Part shown: piece by piece, positions 9,977-18,231 of the stretch
How positions within the stretch are numbered: position 1 is the stretch's first letter
Layout of the letters: each line of letters opens with the position of its first letter
Source: Halobacillus salinarum
Lineage (GTDB): Bacteria > Bacillota > Bacilli > Bacillales > Halobacillaceae
Direction: 5' to 3'
Assembly (NCBI RefSeq): GCF_022919095.1
Contig: NZ_CP095073.1
Location: 3,906,001 to 3,970,000, forward strand
Length of the DNA: 64,000 nt
The notes under the pieces: model-generated
Databases searched by the model: none
Told to the model about the DNA's origin: nothing
What the model saw: only the letters and a program-made list of their open reading frames with translations
Position numbers and translations under genes: made by a program

Positions 9977-10010
9977 TAATAAATGCTATGAAACTCATGT
10001 CTTAAACTCT

Positions 10011-10694
10011 TTACTTAAAGTAATCAGGGTACGCATCCATTAAAGTATTTTTTTCAATAGCTACCAATTGCAAATGGTCGGCCATCGCTTGTTCAGCTTC
10101 TGCTTCCTCTTTGTTCGTTATACGGTCAAAAATCGCTTTGTGCTGTGATACGATTACATTCCAATTGAGATTTGAACCCACTCTGAGTACACGCAGCCGG
10201 ATAAAATGATTGTTCATTTGCTGAATGGTCTCCCACACTCTCATTTTGCTGCAGCCGGCAAATAAAATTTTATGGAACTCTTCATCAAGCTCCAGCAGAG
10301 TCGAATAGTTGTCACGCTTCACACACATTTCCTGCATCGTGATATTCGTCTCGAGTTCAAAAAGCTGCTCTTTAGTAAACGTGCTGCAGGCTAGTCGGAC
10401 AATGGCCCGCTCTACGCTTTCCCTCATGAACCTTGCCTCTTCCACATGATCCAGATCAATTAAAGAGACGAATGTGCCTCTCTGAGGGTAAATTTCAAGA
10501 AGCTCCTCCTGAGCTAGTTTTAGAAAAGCTTCACGAATTGGAGTACGGCTGACACCCAGTTTCTGAGACATATCTTTCTCAGAAATTTTCTTCCCTGGTT
10601 CAATCTCAAGCGTTAAGATTTTTTCCTTTAAGACCTCGTATGTATAATCTCTCGTCGATTGCTTCATCCGTTTTTTATCTTCATTAACGGCCAA
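10011..10694 (-). CDS. GntR-family regulator, FCD (FadR) subfamily
   Basis: A 227-residue regulator. Residues about 10-80 are a GntR winged helix (KISEKDMSQKLGVSRTPIRE). The rest is an all-helical FCD ligand domain beginning near EEARFMRESVERAIV and with metal-site-type residues such as DEEFHKILF. FCD/GntR proteins often sense uronates or other sugar acids. The start is TTG 10694, with GAGGTGA six bases upstream. Flanked by glucuronate genes on both sides, it is the probable repressor of the locus. A 17-bp motif 29 bases before its start is repeated before the Gfo-led operon, suggesting autoregulation and shared control. The effector is unknown. Confidence 0.9.
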   Translation of the reverse strand: MAVNEDKKRMKQSTRDYTYEVLKEKILTLEIEPGKKISEKDMSQKLGVSRTPIREAFLKLAQEELLEIYPQRGTFVSLIDLDHVEEARFMRESVERAIVRLACSTFTKEQLFELETNITMQEMCVKRDNYSTLLELDEEFHKILFAGCSKMRVWETIQQMNNHFIRLRVLRVGSNLNWNVIVSQHKAIFDRITNKEEAEAEQAMADHLQLVAIEKNTLMDAYPDYFK

Positions 10695-10722
10695 TGTCGT
10701 TCACCTCAAGTTGTATATTAGA

Positions 10723-10739
10723 ATACTAGTATGGTAGTT
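10723..10739 (+). promoter_or_regulatory. 17-bp motif, candidate GntR operator (copy 1)
   Basis: ATACTAGTATGGTAGTT, containing the palindrome ATACTAGTAT, lies 29 bases upstream of the GntR gene. An identical copy is at 14132-14148. Confidence 0.55.
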
Positions 10740-10869
10740 GCAAATTTATTATATTACATCAAAATTAGACATTCAATATAATTTTCAAAAAATTCTATTT
10801 TTTATAACGCTAGAATGACCCATCTTCAGTGCGCTCAATGTTAATTGAAGCCTGAATGGATCCCGGCCA

Positions 10870-11589
10870 TTACTCCTTCCGGAATGCAGGTGAAGAAGTC
10901 ACCATTTGCTTTTTCACTTTTGTTAGCTGTTCATTTCCTTGAACGTTGACGTCTTTTTCAGCTGTTTTGTTCTTCTGCTTAGCAGCAATAGCAGCAAAGC
11001 TTCTCAGACTGCCCCACATCAATACGAAGGCAAATACAGGGCCGGAAAAAAACGGGATCAGTCCTTGGATATTCAAAAACAGCAAATAGCACCCGGCAGC
11101 TCCTCCAGCCATTAATATAGTGATCAACGGATTCGCTATGCCTATAAAAAGGGAGTGTGTCATATATTGCTTAAATGCTAATCGATAGTGAACAAAAACC
11201 GGCACAAGATACATGAGCATGATCAAATAAAGAAGCAGGAGGATGGTTAATAACACCATAGCAGCGAAGTACATCAGGCCCTCCAATCGGCTGACATACT
11301 GGTAATCAATATAAAGAATGAAGCCTGCAGCTCCGATGAGCAGCCCCAGCCCGTTTGCTGCTGCAAACTCCTTCTTAAATGTAGTGGCAAAGGTCCTAAA
11401 TACAGGTAGATTTGTATCGTTCATCAGCCACTTTCGTATGACCGAGAACATACTTATCGTTGATGGCATAAACCCAAAGATGACTAAGCCGGCCAGCGAA
11501 AATAAAAGCCAGAGCAGCTGAAGGTAAGCAAGCTTCGTTATCCACTCAATGACTTGATAAATTTTTCCTGCTGAACCATCGGACTTCAT
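10870..11589 (-). CDS. DUF624 (YesL-family) membrane protein
   Basis: A 239-residue protein with about five hydrophobic segments and a family-typical N-terminus (LQLLWLLFSLAGLVIFGFMP, then SMFSVIRKW). The family is found beside sugar ABC transporters and uronate or pectin genes in Bacillaceae, but its job is not established. It starts at ATG 11589 after AAAGGAGTAG and ends the four-gene run Gfo, VOC, SDR, DUF624. A paralogue lies at 45134-45781 beside another sugar transporter. Its charged C-terminal tail is probably cytoplasmic. Possible roles are transporter accessory or membrane sensor; neither is shown here. Confidence 0.85.
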   Translation of the reverse strand: MKSDGSAGKIYQVIEWITKLAYLQLLWLLFSLAGLVIFGFMPSTISMFSVIRKWLMNDTNLPVFRTFATTFKKEFAAANGLGLLIGAAGFILYIDYQYVSRLEGLMYFAAMVLLTILLLLYLIMLMYLVPVFVHYRLAFKQYMTHSLFIGIANPLITILMAGGAAGCYLLFLNIQGLIPFFSGPVFAFVLMWGSLRSFAAIAAKQKNKTAEKDVNVQGNEQLTKVKKQMVTSSPAFRKE

Positions 11590-11622
11590 AGCTCTACTCC
11601 TTTCTAAGCAAAATGCATTCCT

Positions 11623-12468
11623 CTAGACACCTGAATAAGACATAAATCCCCCGTCTACTGGAACACTAATCCCAGTCACAAATCCGCTTGTCTCTTCATC
11701 CACCAGCCAAAGCAGAGTACCCAGCAGATCCTCAGGCTTTCCGAGTCTTCGCATAGGTGTGTGGGCTAAAATCTTCTCTGTCCGTTCAGTATAGGAACCA
11801 TCTTCTTTTTGAAGCATAGCCTTGTTCTGTTTCGTTAGGAAAAAACCCGGGGCAATGGCATTTACTCGGATACCGGTTTCAGCCATGTGGACAGCTACCC
11901 ACTGGGTGAAATTTTCAATACCAGATTTCGCTGCGCTATAAGCCGGAACCTTCGTCATGGGACTTGGCGCACTCATAGAGGAAATATTAATAATTGTCCC
12001 ACCGCTTTCTACCATATGCCTGGAGAACACCTGTGTAGGCAGGAGAGTCCCAATAATGTTTAAATTGAATACAAAATCAAATCCTTTACGCGTCAGGTCA
12101 AAAAATGTGGTGATTTCTTCGTTTTCAAGGTCGGATAAGTGAAAGTTTTCCTTGGTTGTATTTCCTTCCGGATGATTTCCCCCCGCCCCGTTAATCAATA
12201 CATCACAAGCTCCGTAATTATTCATCACTTCGCTTTCCGCCTTCTTTAACTGTTCCATATCAAGCACATCACATTGGATCGCCATGGCTTCCCCATTTTG
12301 CTTCCTAATTTCATTCGCTACTGCCTCCGCTTTTTCATAGGTTCGATTCAATAGAGCAACTTTCATCCCTTGCCTTGCCAGCTCCTGTGCCATACACCCG
12401 CACAGGACCCCTCCACCGCCGGTAATTACGGCAACTTTTCCTTTTAAAGTATCATGAATAGGGAGCAT
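11623..12468 (-). CDS. uxuB: SDR-family D-mannonate oxidoreductase (fructuronate reductase)
   Basis: A 281-residue short-chain dehydrogenase. It has the Rossmann motif TGGGGVLCG near residues 17-25, NGAGG, the catalytic Ser in NISSMS and YSAAKSG with catalytic Tyr and Lys. Length and the insert around [15 protein letters not shown] match the YjmF/UxuB-like SDRs that interconvert fructuronate and mannonate with NAD(P)H. This is the step before UxuA. The start follows AAAGGAGGTAACGAACG. The uronate context supports the assignment, though SDR specificity cannot be proved from motifs. It is unrelated in fold to the E. coli UxuB long-chain dehydrogenase. Confidence 0.82.
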   Translation of the reverse strand: MLPIHDTLKGKVAVITGGGGVLCGCMAQELARQGMKVALLNRTYEKAEAVANEIRKQNGEAMAIQCDVLDMEQLKKAESEVMNNYGACDVLINGAGGNHPEGNTTKENFHLSDLENEEITTFFDLTRKGFDFVFNLNIIGTLLPTQVFSRHMVESGGTIINISSMSAPSPMTKVPAYSAAKSGIENFTQWVAVHMAETGIRVNAIAPGFFLTKQNKAMLQKEDGSYTERTEKILAHTPMRRLGKPEDLLGTLLWLVDEETSGFVTGISVPVDGGFMSYSGV

Positions 12469-12503
12469 CGTTCGTTACCTCCTTTATGTAATCTTCCCTT
12501 CCA

Positions 12504-12896
12504 CTACAGCAATGCAGCTTGCGGGACATTAAATTCGATTAAATTGCCATCTGGGTCTGCACAAAAAATTTGCGCAAAACCGCTTTTACTTGTGGGCTTT
12601 TCAAGTATTTCAATGCCTGCCTGCAGCAAATGCTGTTTCGTTGCTTCATAGCTCTCCACACGGAAAGCGACATGGCCATCTTTAGATTCCAGTTCAGTCG
12701 TTGATCTCAGCGTTTCAGCCTTCTCAAAAACGATGAGATGCAGCTGCTGGCTTCCAATCTGATACCAGGCACCTGGAAAATCAAAATCAGGACGCTTCAG
12801 TTCTGTAAACCCAAGCTTCTCACCATAAAACTCTTTCGCTTTTTCTAAATGAGTGACTGCTAAACTTACATGATGTATGCTCGTTAACTGAATCAT
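12504..12896 (-). CDS. VOC (glyoxalase/dioxygenase fold) protein
   Basis: A 130-residue single-domain VOC protein. Metal-ligand candidates are the His in SIHHVSLAV, the His in QLHLIVFE and the Glu in NLIEFNVP, giving the usual two-beta-alpha-beta-beta-beta-unit metalloenzyme layout. ATG 12896 is preferred, with GAGGG upstream. It lies between the SDR and Gfo genes of the uronate operon. VOC members include glyoxalases, epimerases, dioxygenases and thiol transferases, and the sequence does not say which. A role in detoxifying or isomerising a uronate intermediate is only a guess. Confidence 0.85.
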   Translation of the reverse strand: MIQLTSIHHVSLAVTHLEKAKEFYGEKLGFTELKRPDFDFPGAWYQIGSQQLHLIVFEKAETLRSTTELESKDGHVAFRVESYEATKQHLLQAGIEILEKPTSKSGFAQIFCADPDGNLIEFNVPQAALL

Positions 12897-12912
12897 AAAC
12901 AACCCTCTTCTT

Positions 12913-14070
12913 TTAATATTCGCCGCCGGTAGAAATAGTAGAATCCGTGAAGTTGTCTATTGATTTATGCTTCTCGTGGAAATGTTCCGCATACTTCAAC
13001 ACGTTCTCCCGCTTATAAAAAAGACTTTCTTCATCTAACGGGAGTGTCACTTTTTCTCCTAGACTTGCCGCCTCATAGATTGCCATAATCAACTCTAATG
13101 TTTTTCTTCCTTGAACACCATCGACTAAGAGCTTCTCATTTCCAGTCATAGCTTGAAGAAAATTAGAAATCTGGCCGCTGTGTCCTTCATGTTCTAAAGA
13201 AGGAAAACGCTGGTAGGCATCATCTATTTTGGCTATCAAGGATTCATTCTTCTGTTTCGTTGGAAATCCATTTTCACTCGATTGTTCGGCTCTTACCTTC
13301 CATGGGATTGAGACTCTGGCATCTCTTCCTTGAAAAATCAACTGTTGTTCTTCCCCATGGTGCACAACAGAGCTTGTGATTTGTCCGAGAGCTCCCGTTG
13401 AATATTTTAATAAGGCCGTTGATAAATCCTCCACTTCTGCATTGTCATGCAGACGATTGCTGCAAAGGGCAACCACTTCCTCAGGCAGTCCCATCATCCA
13501 TTGCAGCATATCAATATGATGGACCGCATGGTTTAACGTACAGCCTCCCCCTTCTTTTTCCCACGTTCCTCTCCACCATAGATCATAATAGCTCTTCCCC
13601 CTCCACCAGAAAGAATCCACCTGCACATGAGCAACCGGGCCAATCATCTGGTGATCAAGGACATACTTCAATCCCATCACCGACGTCTTAAAACGGTTTT
13701 GGGCCACGACCGATAGAATTCTTCCACTATCTTCTGCCGCTGCGTTCATCTCGTCACATTCATGAAGGGAAGATGCCATCGGTTTTTCGACGAGTACATG
13801 CTTACCGGCTCGCAATGCAGCTACGGTGATTTCACTATGAGTATAAGGAGGCGTACAAACGGATACAGCATCTATGGAGGAGTCTTGTAAAACTTCTCGA
13901 TAATCAGAAAAAATTCGTGCGTTCAACTCATGTTTTTCTGCTAAAGCTTTTGCCTTCTCCGGATAAATATCTACAAGGGCAGCTATCTTACATTTCTCGC
14001 TAAATGCCAAATACCCTTCTGCGTGGAGACTGGAAATCGCACCCGTTCCAATAATTGCAACCTTAATCAT
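12913..14070 (-). CDS. Gfo/Idh/MocA-family NAD(P)-dependent oxidoreductase
   Basis: A 385-residue protein with an N-terminal Rossmann domain (IKVAIIGTGAISSLHAEGY), the family's catalytic EKP in HVLVEKPMASS, and a C-terminal domain with GGGCTLNHAVHHIDMLQWMMG, where His-x-x-x-Asp residues usually act on the substrate. I prefer ATG 14070 over upstream in-frame ATGs because AAGGA is correctly spaced. It is the first gene of the run with VOC, uxuB and DUF624. Family members oxidise or reduce sugars at a ring hydroxyl. A role on glucuronate or methylglucuronate is plausible but not shown. Confidence 0.88.
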   Translation of the reverse strand: MIKVAIIGTGAISSLHAEGYLAFSEKCKIAALVDIYPEKAKALAEKHELNARIFSDYREVLQDSSIDAVSVCTPPYTHSEITVAALRAGKHVLVEKPMASSLHECDEMNAAAEDSGRILSVVAQNRFKTSVMGLKYVLDHQMIGPVAHVQVDSFWWRGKSYYDLWWRGTWEKEGGGCTLNHAVHHIDMLQWMMGLPEEVVALCSNRLHDNAEVEDLSTALLKYSTGALGQITSSVVHHGEEQQLIFQGRDARVSIPWKVRAEQSSENGFPTKQKNESLIAKIDDAYQRFPSLEHEGHSGQISNFLQAMTGNEKLLVDGVQGRKTLELIMAIYEAASLGEKVTLPLDEESLFYKRENVLKYAEHFHEKHKSIDNFTDSTISTGGEY

Positions 14071-14131
14071 TTCAGCCATCCTTTCCTTATATAAATCTTT
14101 AATAAATCGTCGTTCCCGTCGGTTTTTCACT

Positions 14132-14148
14132 ATACTAGTATGGTAGTT
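14132..14148 (+). promoter_or_regulatory. 17-bp motif, candidate GntR operator (copy 2)
   Basis: Identical to 10723-10739 and in the same orientation, 62 bases before the Gfo/Idh/MocA start that heads the uronate operon. Confidence 0.55.
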
Positions 14149-14307
14149 TAATTAAAAAAAGAAACTCCTTTCTCAAGGGGATCTTGGCCATTTCAATGTC
14201 ATTTAGTTATTATGTAAGGGCTTTCAATAAATTATAACAACTTTCACTTAGTTTATCCAGTGAACTAACTAAATTTTTAAAAATTACCGAGAAAGAAACT
14301 TAGACCA

Positions 14308-14338
14308 ATAAAAAAGGAAGGAGAGCTCCTTCCTTTCA
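14308..14338 (-). terminator. Rho-independent terminator of the gas-vesicle operon
   Basis: A near-perfect hairpin, AAAGGAAGGAG with CTCCTTCCTTT, is followed by a T run on the minus strand. It lies about 105 bases beyond the gvpU stop. Confidence 0.8.
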
Positions 14339-14441
14339 GCTTGTAGAGAAACCCAATGTTTTTCTGTAAGCTGGCTATTATGCCCCGGGGGAATATCACT
14401 TCGCTCTTCCACAGACCAACGCCCAGTTTCTTTCTTTATTA

Positions 14442-14813
14442 TTACTTATCATCTACTGATATTTTCCCTAGAAAAAAACCGTCGACTTCCTCAATTTTTC
14501 CCCTCCAATGAAATTCACTGTCAGAAGGGGTAGGCTGAGAATCACCATTGTATACCTGAGCATTCTTCAAATGAATGAAAGCTGCCGTGTCTTCTCCATT
14601 TTCTTTTGCCGACTGACTGGAAGCACTCAATTTTTCCCCTATCGCTTGAGATACTTCATTTCCTTCTTCAAATACATTTGAGAGAGATTCCAAATAGCGC
14701 TGTGCTGAAATCGTTGTGCCCGAAATCAATGCCCCATTAATATTAAGAGTGATATCAAGAGAAAAATCATGCTGGTTTGCGGCCTTCACAAACGTCAATA
14801 ATAAATCATCCAT
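14442..14813 (-). CDS. gvpU: Gas vesicle protein GvpU
   Basis: A 123-residue protein, last in the operon, in the GvpU position of the B. megaterium cluster. It starts at ATG 14813 (MDDLLLTFVK) after AAAGGAGA, just beyond the gvpT stop at 14840. The N-terminal half looks like a small beta-rich domain (DITLNINGALISGTTIS). GvpU family members are accessory; one is reported to influence vesicle clustering. The protein has no membrane segment. Identification rests on position plus family resemblance, so the role is less certain than for the structural genes. Confidence 0.8.
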   Translation of the reverse strand: MDDLLLTFVKAANQHDFSLDITLNINGALISGTTISAQRYLESLSNVFEEGNEVSQAIGEKLSASSQSAKENGEDTAAFIHLKNAQVYNGDSQPTPSDSEFHWRGKIEEVDGFFLGKISVDDK

Positions 14814-14839
14814 CTGTCTGTCTCCTTTCAATCTAGCGG

Positions 14840-15478
14840 TCAATTCGAAGTATCATCATCATTGGATAAGGTGGTTTTTACTTCTTCGTTAGTGGATGTA
14901 GACGGCTTCGGTTTTTGCTTTTTCTTCGTTTCATTTTTTAAAAATGCTGGTTTTTGCTTTTTGTCTTTCTTTTGTTTATTTTCAGTCGCTGCGGCTGCTT
15001 CCTTTTCCGCAAGAGAAGCTTCTGATTTTTGCTTCGTATCCTCATTCTTTACAGCCTGCGTTTGATTGGAAATATCTTGTTCCTTCTGTTCTGACTCGTT
15101 ATTTTTCGACTGCGTCCGGGAGTGTTGTTCTTCTTTTTCTTTTGATGGAGATTGTTTTTCATCATCTTTATCAGGTGTTACCTTTTGAACCGTCTGTTTG
15201 GATTTTTCTTTTGTTTTCTCTTTTAAACTAGACAAACCAGAACCTGCTTTTTCACTTATGCTTCTGCCCTTTTCTTTCAGACGCGCTCTTTTTGATTGAT
15301 TTGTATGGGGTGCTTCTGATGGGGGTGCACCTGAACCTTCGGATGGCCCGCCTGCTGAGCTATTTTCCGATCGTTTATCTTTATTTGAATCCGGCTTAAG
15401 CAGAAAACCTGCAGCAGTTCCGATGATTCCTCCTAAGATGGCTCTTCTCATTTTATTATTTCTTGATTTGTCACTCAT
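14840..15478 (-). CDS. gvpT: Gas vesicle protein GvpT, low-complexity
   Basis: A 212-residue protein in the GvpT position. Residues about 11-28 form a single glycine-rich hydrophobic segment (RRAILGGIIGTAAGFLLKP), like the YtxH family. The remainder is highly charged and low in complexity (Lys, Glu, Ser, Gln, Thr), probably disordered or coiled coil. This tail makes similarity searches unreliable. It lies between gvpJ and gvpU with short gaps and its own ribosome binding site. GvpT is accessory; its exact role in assembly is not known. Confidence 0.82.
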   Translation of the reverse strand: MSDKSRNNKMRRAILGGIIGTAAGFLLKPDSNKDKRSENSSAGGPSEGSGAPPSEAPHTNQSKRARLKEKGRSISEKAGSGLSSLKEKTKEKSKQTVQKVTPDKDDEKQSPSKEKEEQHSRTQSKNNESEQKEQDISNQTQAVKNEDTKQKSEASLAEKEAAAATENKQKKDKKQKPAFLKNETKKKQKPKPSTSTNEEVKTTLSNDDDTSN

Positions 15479-15501
15479 ACGTAAATCGCTCCTTTACTTA
15501 G

Positions 15502-15816
15502 TTAGACAAGCCTGTTTGTTCCATGTTTCTTTTCGAGCTCCTCTATCCGCTTCTGCAGCTCTTTGTTCTGCTTTTCCAATTCTTCATTGCTTTGCTCTGC
15601 TGCCTTGGAATTTAAATAGGGATCCGTTTCCCACCAGTCCATGCCAATTTCCTTAGCCTTATCAACAGAAGCAATAATCAGACGGATCTTGATTGTCAGG
15701 AGCTCTACATCGGCTAAACCAACCCGGATATCTCCTGCAATGACGACCCCTTTATCGAGAACCGTCTCCAATACATCTACTAAACTGTTGGATTCCGCAG
15801 GGTGTTCTACAGCCAT
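15502..15816 (-). CDS. gvpJ: Gas vesicle protein GvpJ (GvpA-fold minor protein)
   Basis: A 104-residue protein. Its N-terminal part (about 11-60) is a GvpA-fold domain, including LVDVLETVLDKGVVIAGDI and LLTIKIRLIIASVD. The C-terminal tail is a heptad-rich coiled coil (NEELEKQNKELQKRIEELEK). ATG 15816 follows AAAGGAGTGA. GvpJ is a minor, essential assembly protein thought to help nucleate or cap the vesicle. It is one of three GvpA-fold proteins in this cluster, with GvpB and GvpS. Confidence 0.92.
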   Translation of the reverse strand: MAVEHPAESNSLVDVLETVLDKGVVIAGDIRVGLADVELLTIKIRLIIASVDKAKEIGMDWWETDPYLNSKAAEQSNEELEKQNKELQKRIEELEKKHGTNRLV

Positions 15817-15832
15817 CGATCTCACTCCTTTG

Positions 15833-16132
15833 CTATAGTAGATTACCTAATGGGCCAAGATCGATATTTAAGTCTTCCTCTTCCAACTCAAAAATCTCCT
15901 TCAGCTCATCCATTTTGACTTCTAAATTCATGAGAGCAAGTCCAAGCTGCTCAATCTCTTCTTCCGAGAGCGTCCCTCCGTCAACACGCCGCAGGGCCTG
16001 GCGCTCCACGAGCTGTCTTAACAATTCAATGACTGTAAGAACAAGCTGAGCCAGCCCTTGTTCTGCACCCTCCGGATCTAAATTAATTCTTCCGCTTTTA
16101 GAGGGCTGCTCGTTAAGTGTGCTCTGTTGCAT
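15833..16132 (-). CDS. gvpK: Gas vesicle protein GvpK
   Basis: A 99-residue protein matching GvpK: RINLDPEGAEQGLAQLVLTV, then ELLRQLVERQALRRVDGG and LSEEEIEQLGLALMNLE. GvpK is a small, conserved, helical assembly factor found in nearly all gas-vesicle clusters. It overlaps the end of gvpS by 20 bases, indicating translational coupling. Confidence 0.95.
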   Translation of the reverse strand: MQQSTLNEQPSKSGRINLDPEGAEQGLAQLVLTVIELLRQLVERQALRRVDGGTLSEEEIEQLGLALMNLEVKMDELKEIFELEEEDLNIDLGPLGNLL

Positions 16133-16379
16133 GCGTTAAATCCTCCTTTTCCCGTTCAAACTGTTGAGAAGATATTGCTGCGGAATCTCTGTTGGATTGG
16201 ACTAAAGTTTCCACAGCAGTAATCAGGATCTTTAAATCCAAGTAGACTAAGTCAATTCCAGCAATAGAGATCATAATGTCGCCTTTGATCGCCACTCCTT
16301 TATCCAGCACTGTATCCAAAATATCTATTAAAGCAATTTGTTTATTTTCATAGTTTTCGCGTTCCGTCATAGCCTTCAT
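16113..16379 (-). CDS. gvpS: Gas vesicle protein GvpS (GvpA-fold)
   Basis: About 88 residues with the GvpA fold: IALIDILDTVLDKGVAIKGD, ISIAGIDLVYLDLKILITAV and a short acidic tail. In B. megaterium-type clusters, GvpS is a GvpA/GvpJ paralogue between gvpL and gvpK, as here. The start is uncertain: ATG 16379 or 16370 fit after the gvpL stop at 16388, with only a weak GCGAGG site. The longer reading frame to 16421 would overlap gvpL and is less likely. Confidence 0.9.
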   Translation of the reverse strand: MKAMTERENYENKQIALIDILDTVLDKGVAIKGDIMISIAGIDLVYLDLKILITAVETLVQSNRDSAAISSQQFEREKEDLTHATEHT

Positions 16380-16387
16380 GCCTCGCT

Positions 16388-17191
16388 TTAAGAGAGATTC
16401 ACAAAATGATAAGCCGGCCACGGCCCAGTGGCTTCAAAGTTCCAGCCAGCTTCCCCATTCTCCTCATTAGCCTTTGTGATTTCTTTAAGAAAAGGTTCAA
16501 CTTGCTCCATCGGCAAAAGATAAGCACAGTTCCAGCACATTTCTTCACTTTTTCCAGTAACGTCCTTGTTCCAATTCTTTTTAATCTCTTCTTGATTACT
16601 GTACTGGCTGATCAGATTGTGAAATCCCCGGCTAAAATCAGTAAGTTCCTTCTCCACTTCTTGTTCAATCAGGTTGTCGAGCTTTTTAGTTTCTAAATAT
16701 TTTCTGCCTTTCGACATTCCTGCAATTTCTTTACGCTTTTCTTCTATAGTTAAATTGTCTTCGGCCACTTTCTCAAAGAGCTTGTCCCGAACACAATAAA
16801 TTTTCAAATTCCACTCTTCCTTGCCCTTTAACTGAGATAATAGTTGGTGCAAGGTATCTTCTTTTGCTTCTATTAAACTCCGTAAGCTGTCTTCACTTTG
16901 GTAAATCGTACAGAACTTCATCGGAATAACCGTGGAATGAGCATGGAGCTTTAGGAGCGCCTCATGATGGTGGAAGGCTTTTTCCTGAACCCATTCCATA
17001 TTCTGCGTTTTTTTGTTAATTTGTTCTTCCCCGTATTCTTGTTCATTAAGTTCGCAAACGATCGCAGCTAACCTGCCGTACTCTTTTTTAAACACGTAAT
17101 GCTGATCATCGATGCCTTTGAATGGTAATACTGAGTCTAGTTCTTCTGTATCTGCTTGGACAATTCCGTATAAATAGAGCAAATTGTTCAT
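16388..17191 (-). CDS. gvpL: Gas vesicle protein GvpL (GvpF/L family)
   Basis: A 267-residue GvpF/GvpL-family protein. Its start (LLYLYGIVQ), the EKAFHHHEALLKLH and TVIPMKFCTIYQSEDSL stretches, and the terminal GPWPAYHFVNL are family hallmarks. F/L proteins interact with GvpA and other accessory proteins during vesicle nucleation. ATG 17191 is favoured by AGGGGTG upstream. Its paralogue gvpF lies two genes away. Confidence 0.95.
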   Translation of the reverse strand: MNNLLYLYGIVQADTEELDSVLPFKGIDDQHYVFKKEYGRLAAIVCELNEQEYGEEQINKKTQNMEWVQEKAFHHHEALLKLHAHSTVIPMKFCTIYQSEDSLRSLIEAKEDTLHQLLSQLKGKEEWNLKIYCVRDKLFEKVAEDNLTIEEKRKEIAGMSKGRKYLETKKLDNLIEQEVEKELTDFSRGFHNLISQYSNQEEIKKNWNKDVTGKSEEMCWNCAYLLPMEQVEPFLKEITKANEENGEAGWNFEATGPWPAYHFVNLS

Positions 17192-17206
17192 AGATAAAGG
17201 CACCCC

Positions 17207-17458
17207 TTAACGTTTCGTCAACTCTTCCCATTGTTCCATCTCGAGCTTTTTGGCAATTTCATACCTCGTAAGCAGTTCTTCTTCTTTAGCTTTGTACACC
17301 TCTTCTGAAACTTCATCCAGTTCGTACATCATTTGCAGCTGGACAAGCTTTTTTTGGATATGCTCCAAATCATACAATTCCTTATCCACTTCTTCTTTCA
17401 CTTTTTCCCCTACTTTAACGACGAGGTTGAATGGGGAAGTGAATAATTTATGAATCAT
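17207..17458 (-). CDS. gvpG: Gas vesicle protein GvpG
   Basis: An 83-residue, highly charged helical protein: IHKLFTSPFNLVVKVGEKVK, then an acidic/basic coiled coil ending KLEMEQWEELTKR. This matches the small GvpG family located between gvpF and gvpL. It overlaps the gvpF end by four bases, indicating translational coupling. GvpG is essential for vesicle formation in other systems. Confidence 0.93.
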   Translation of the reverse strand: MIHKLFTSPFNLVVKVGEKVKEEVDKELYDLEHIQKKLVQLQMMYELDEVSEEVYKAKEEELLTRYEIAKKLEMEQWEELTKR

Positions 17459-18228
17459 GGATTTTCCTCTACTTTCAGCTGGATATTAATGAAGTTATAA
17501 GCCGGCCATGGGCCAGTATATTTAAAATCGACGCGATCTTTCCATTCCTCATGCAGTTCATTTACCTTTTCATCAAATTGGCTTTCTTTATCCCTATCGA
17601 TCAGATACGAACCATTGATCAGCATTTTTTCACCGATTGGTTCATTGGCTTTCGCCGATTCAGCTAAATCTGTTAATGGCAGGTGTATCGCTTTTTCCAA
17701 ATCCTTTTGCAAGGATATAAAAAAGTTCTGTGCCATTTCTCCAAGTTTGATCCTGTCAAAATATCCCGCTTCTTTTGATTTCTGTGACACTGTCTCTTGC
17801 TGTTCCTGAACTCCCGGCTGTTTCGCCACCTTTTCCTTCAGCCAGTCCCGCTTTCCGACTACCTTTAGACCAAGCTCGATCTTATTTCTAATCTCGGGAA
17901 AGAGTTTGGCTAACTGAGGATAGAGGTTTTTCAACAGGACTTCAACATCTTCTTTGGATTGAAACACATTCCCAAAACTAATCGGAACGACAGTTTCTTC
18001 GTTACCCATAACAGCAGAAATTACTTCTTGATGAACTAAAATATTATCCTTATTAGGATGATAAATTTTCATAGGAACCTCTGCTGCAACCATCGCCGCA
18101 TCTTCATAATGAATTGTAAATGTTTCGCGTTCCTTACCGTCAAAGGTAATCTTCCCAAAATCTTTCGGTTCTTCTGTCTGAATTACACAAAAAATATAAA
18201 CACCTGTTTCCTGTTCCACACTCATCAT
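17455..18228 (-). CDS. gvpF: Gas vesicle protein GvpF
   Basis: A 257-residue GvpF/GvpL-family protein. It starts with GVYIFCVIQ, contains VVPISFGNVFQSKEDVEVLL, and ends with GPWPAYNFINIQ, the same C-terminal signature as GvpL. Either of two adjacent ATGs (18228, 18225) could be used. It sits directly after gvpN. GvpF is a chaperone-like protein that binds GvpA and is found in the vesicle or at its nucleus. Confidence 0.95.
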   Translation of the reverse strand: MMSVEQETGVYIFCVIQTEEPKDFGKITFDGKERETFTIHYEDAAMVAAEVPMKIYHPNKDNILVHQEVISAVMGNEETVVPISFGNVFQSKEDVEVLLKNLYPQLAKLFPEIRNKIELGLKVVGKRDWLKEKVAKQPGVQEQQETVSQKSKEAGYFDRIKLGEMAQNFFISLQKDLEKAIHLPLTDLAESAKANEPIGEKMLINGSYLIDRDKESQFDEKVNELHEEWKDRVDFKYTGPWPAYNFINIQLKVEENP

Positions 18229-18231
18229 CCT

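Larger units (their letters stand above)
14071..14441. other. Intergenic regulatory region between the uronate and gas-vesicle operons
   Basis: No gene is seen. It holds a copy of the 17-bp motif (14132-14148), an inverted repeat TTAGTT...AACTAA (14248-14268), a cre-like site with a mismatch in the central CG (14213-14226), and the gas-vesicle terminator. Confidence 0.6.

Noticed and set aside
14213-14226. cre-like sequence before the Gfo-led uronate operon.
   Set aside because: The central CG is replaced by CC, which is usually essential for CcpA binding.
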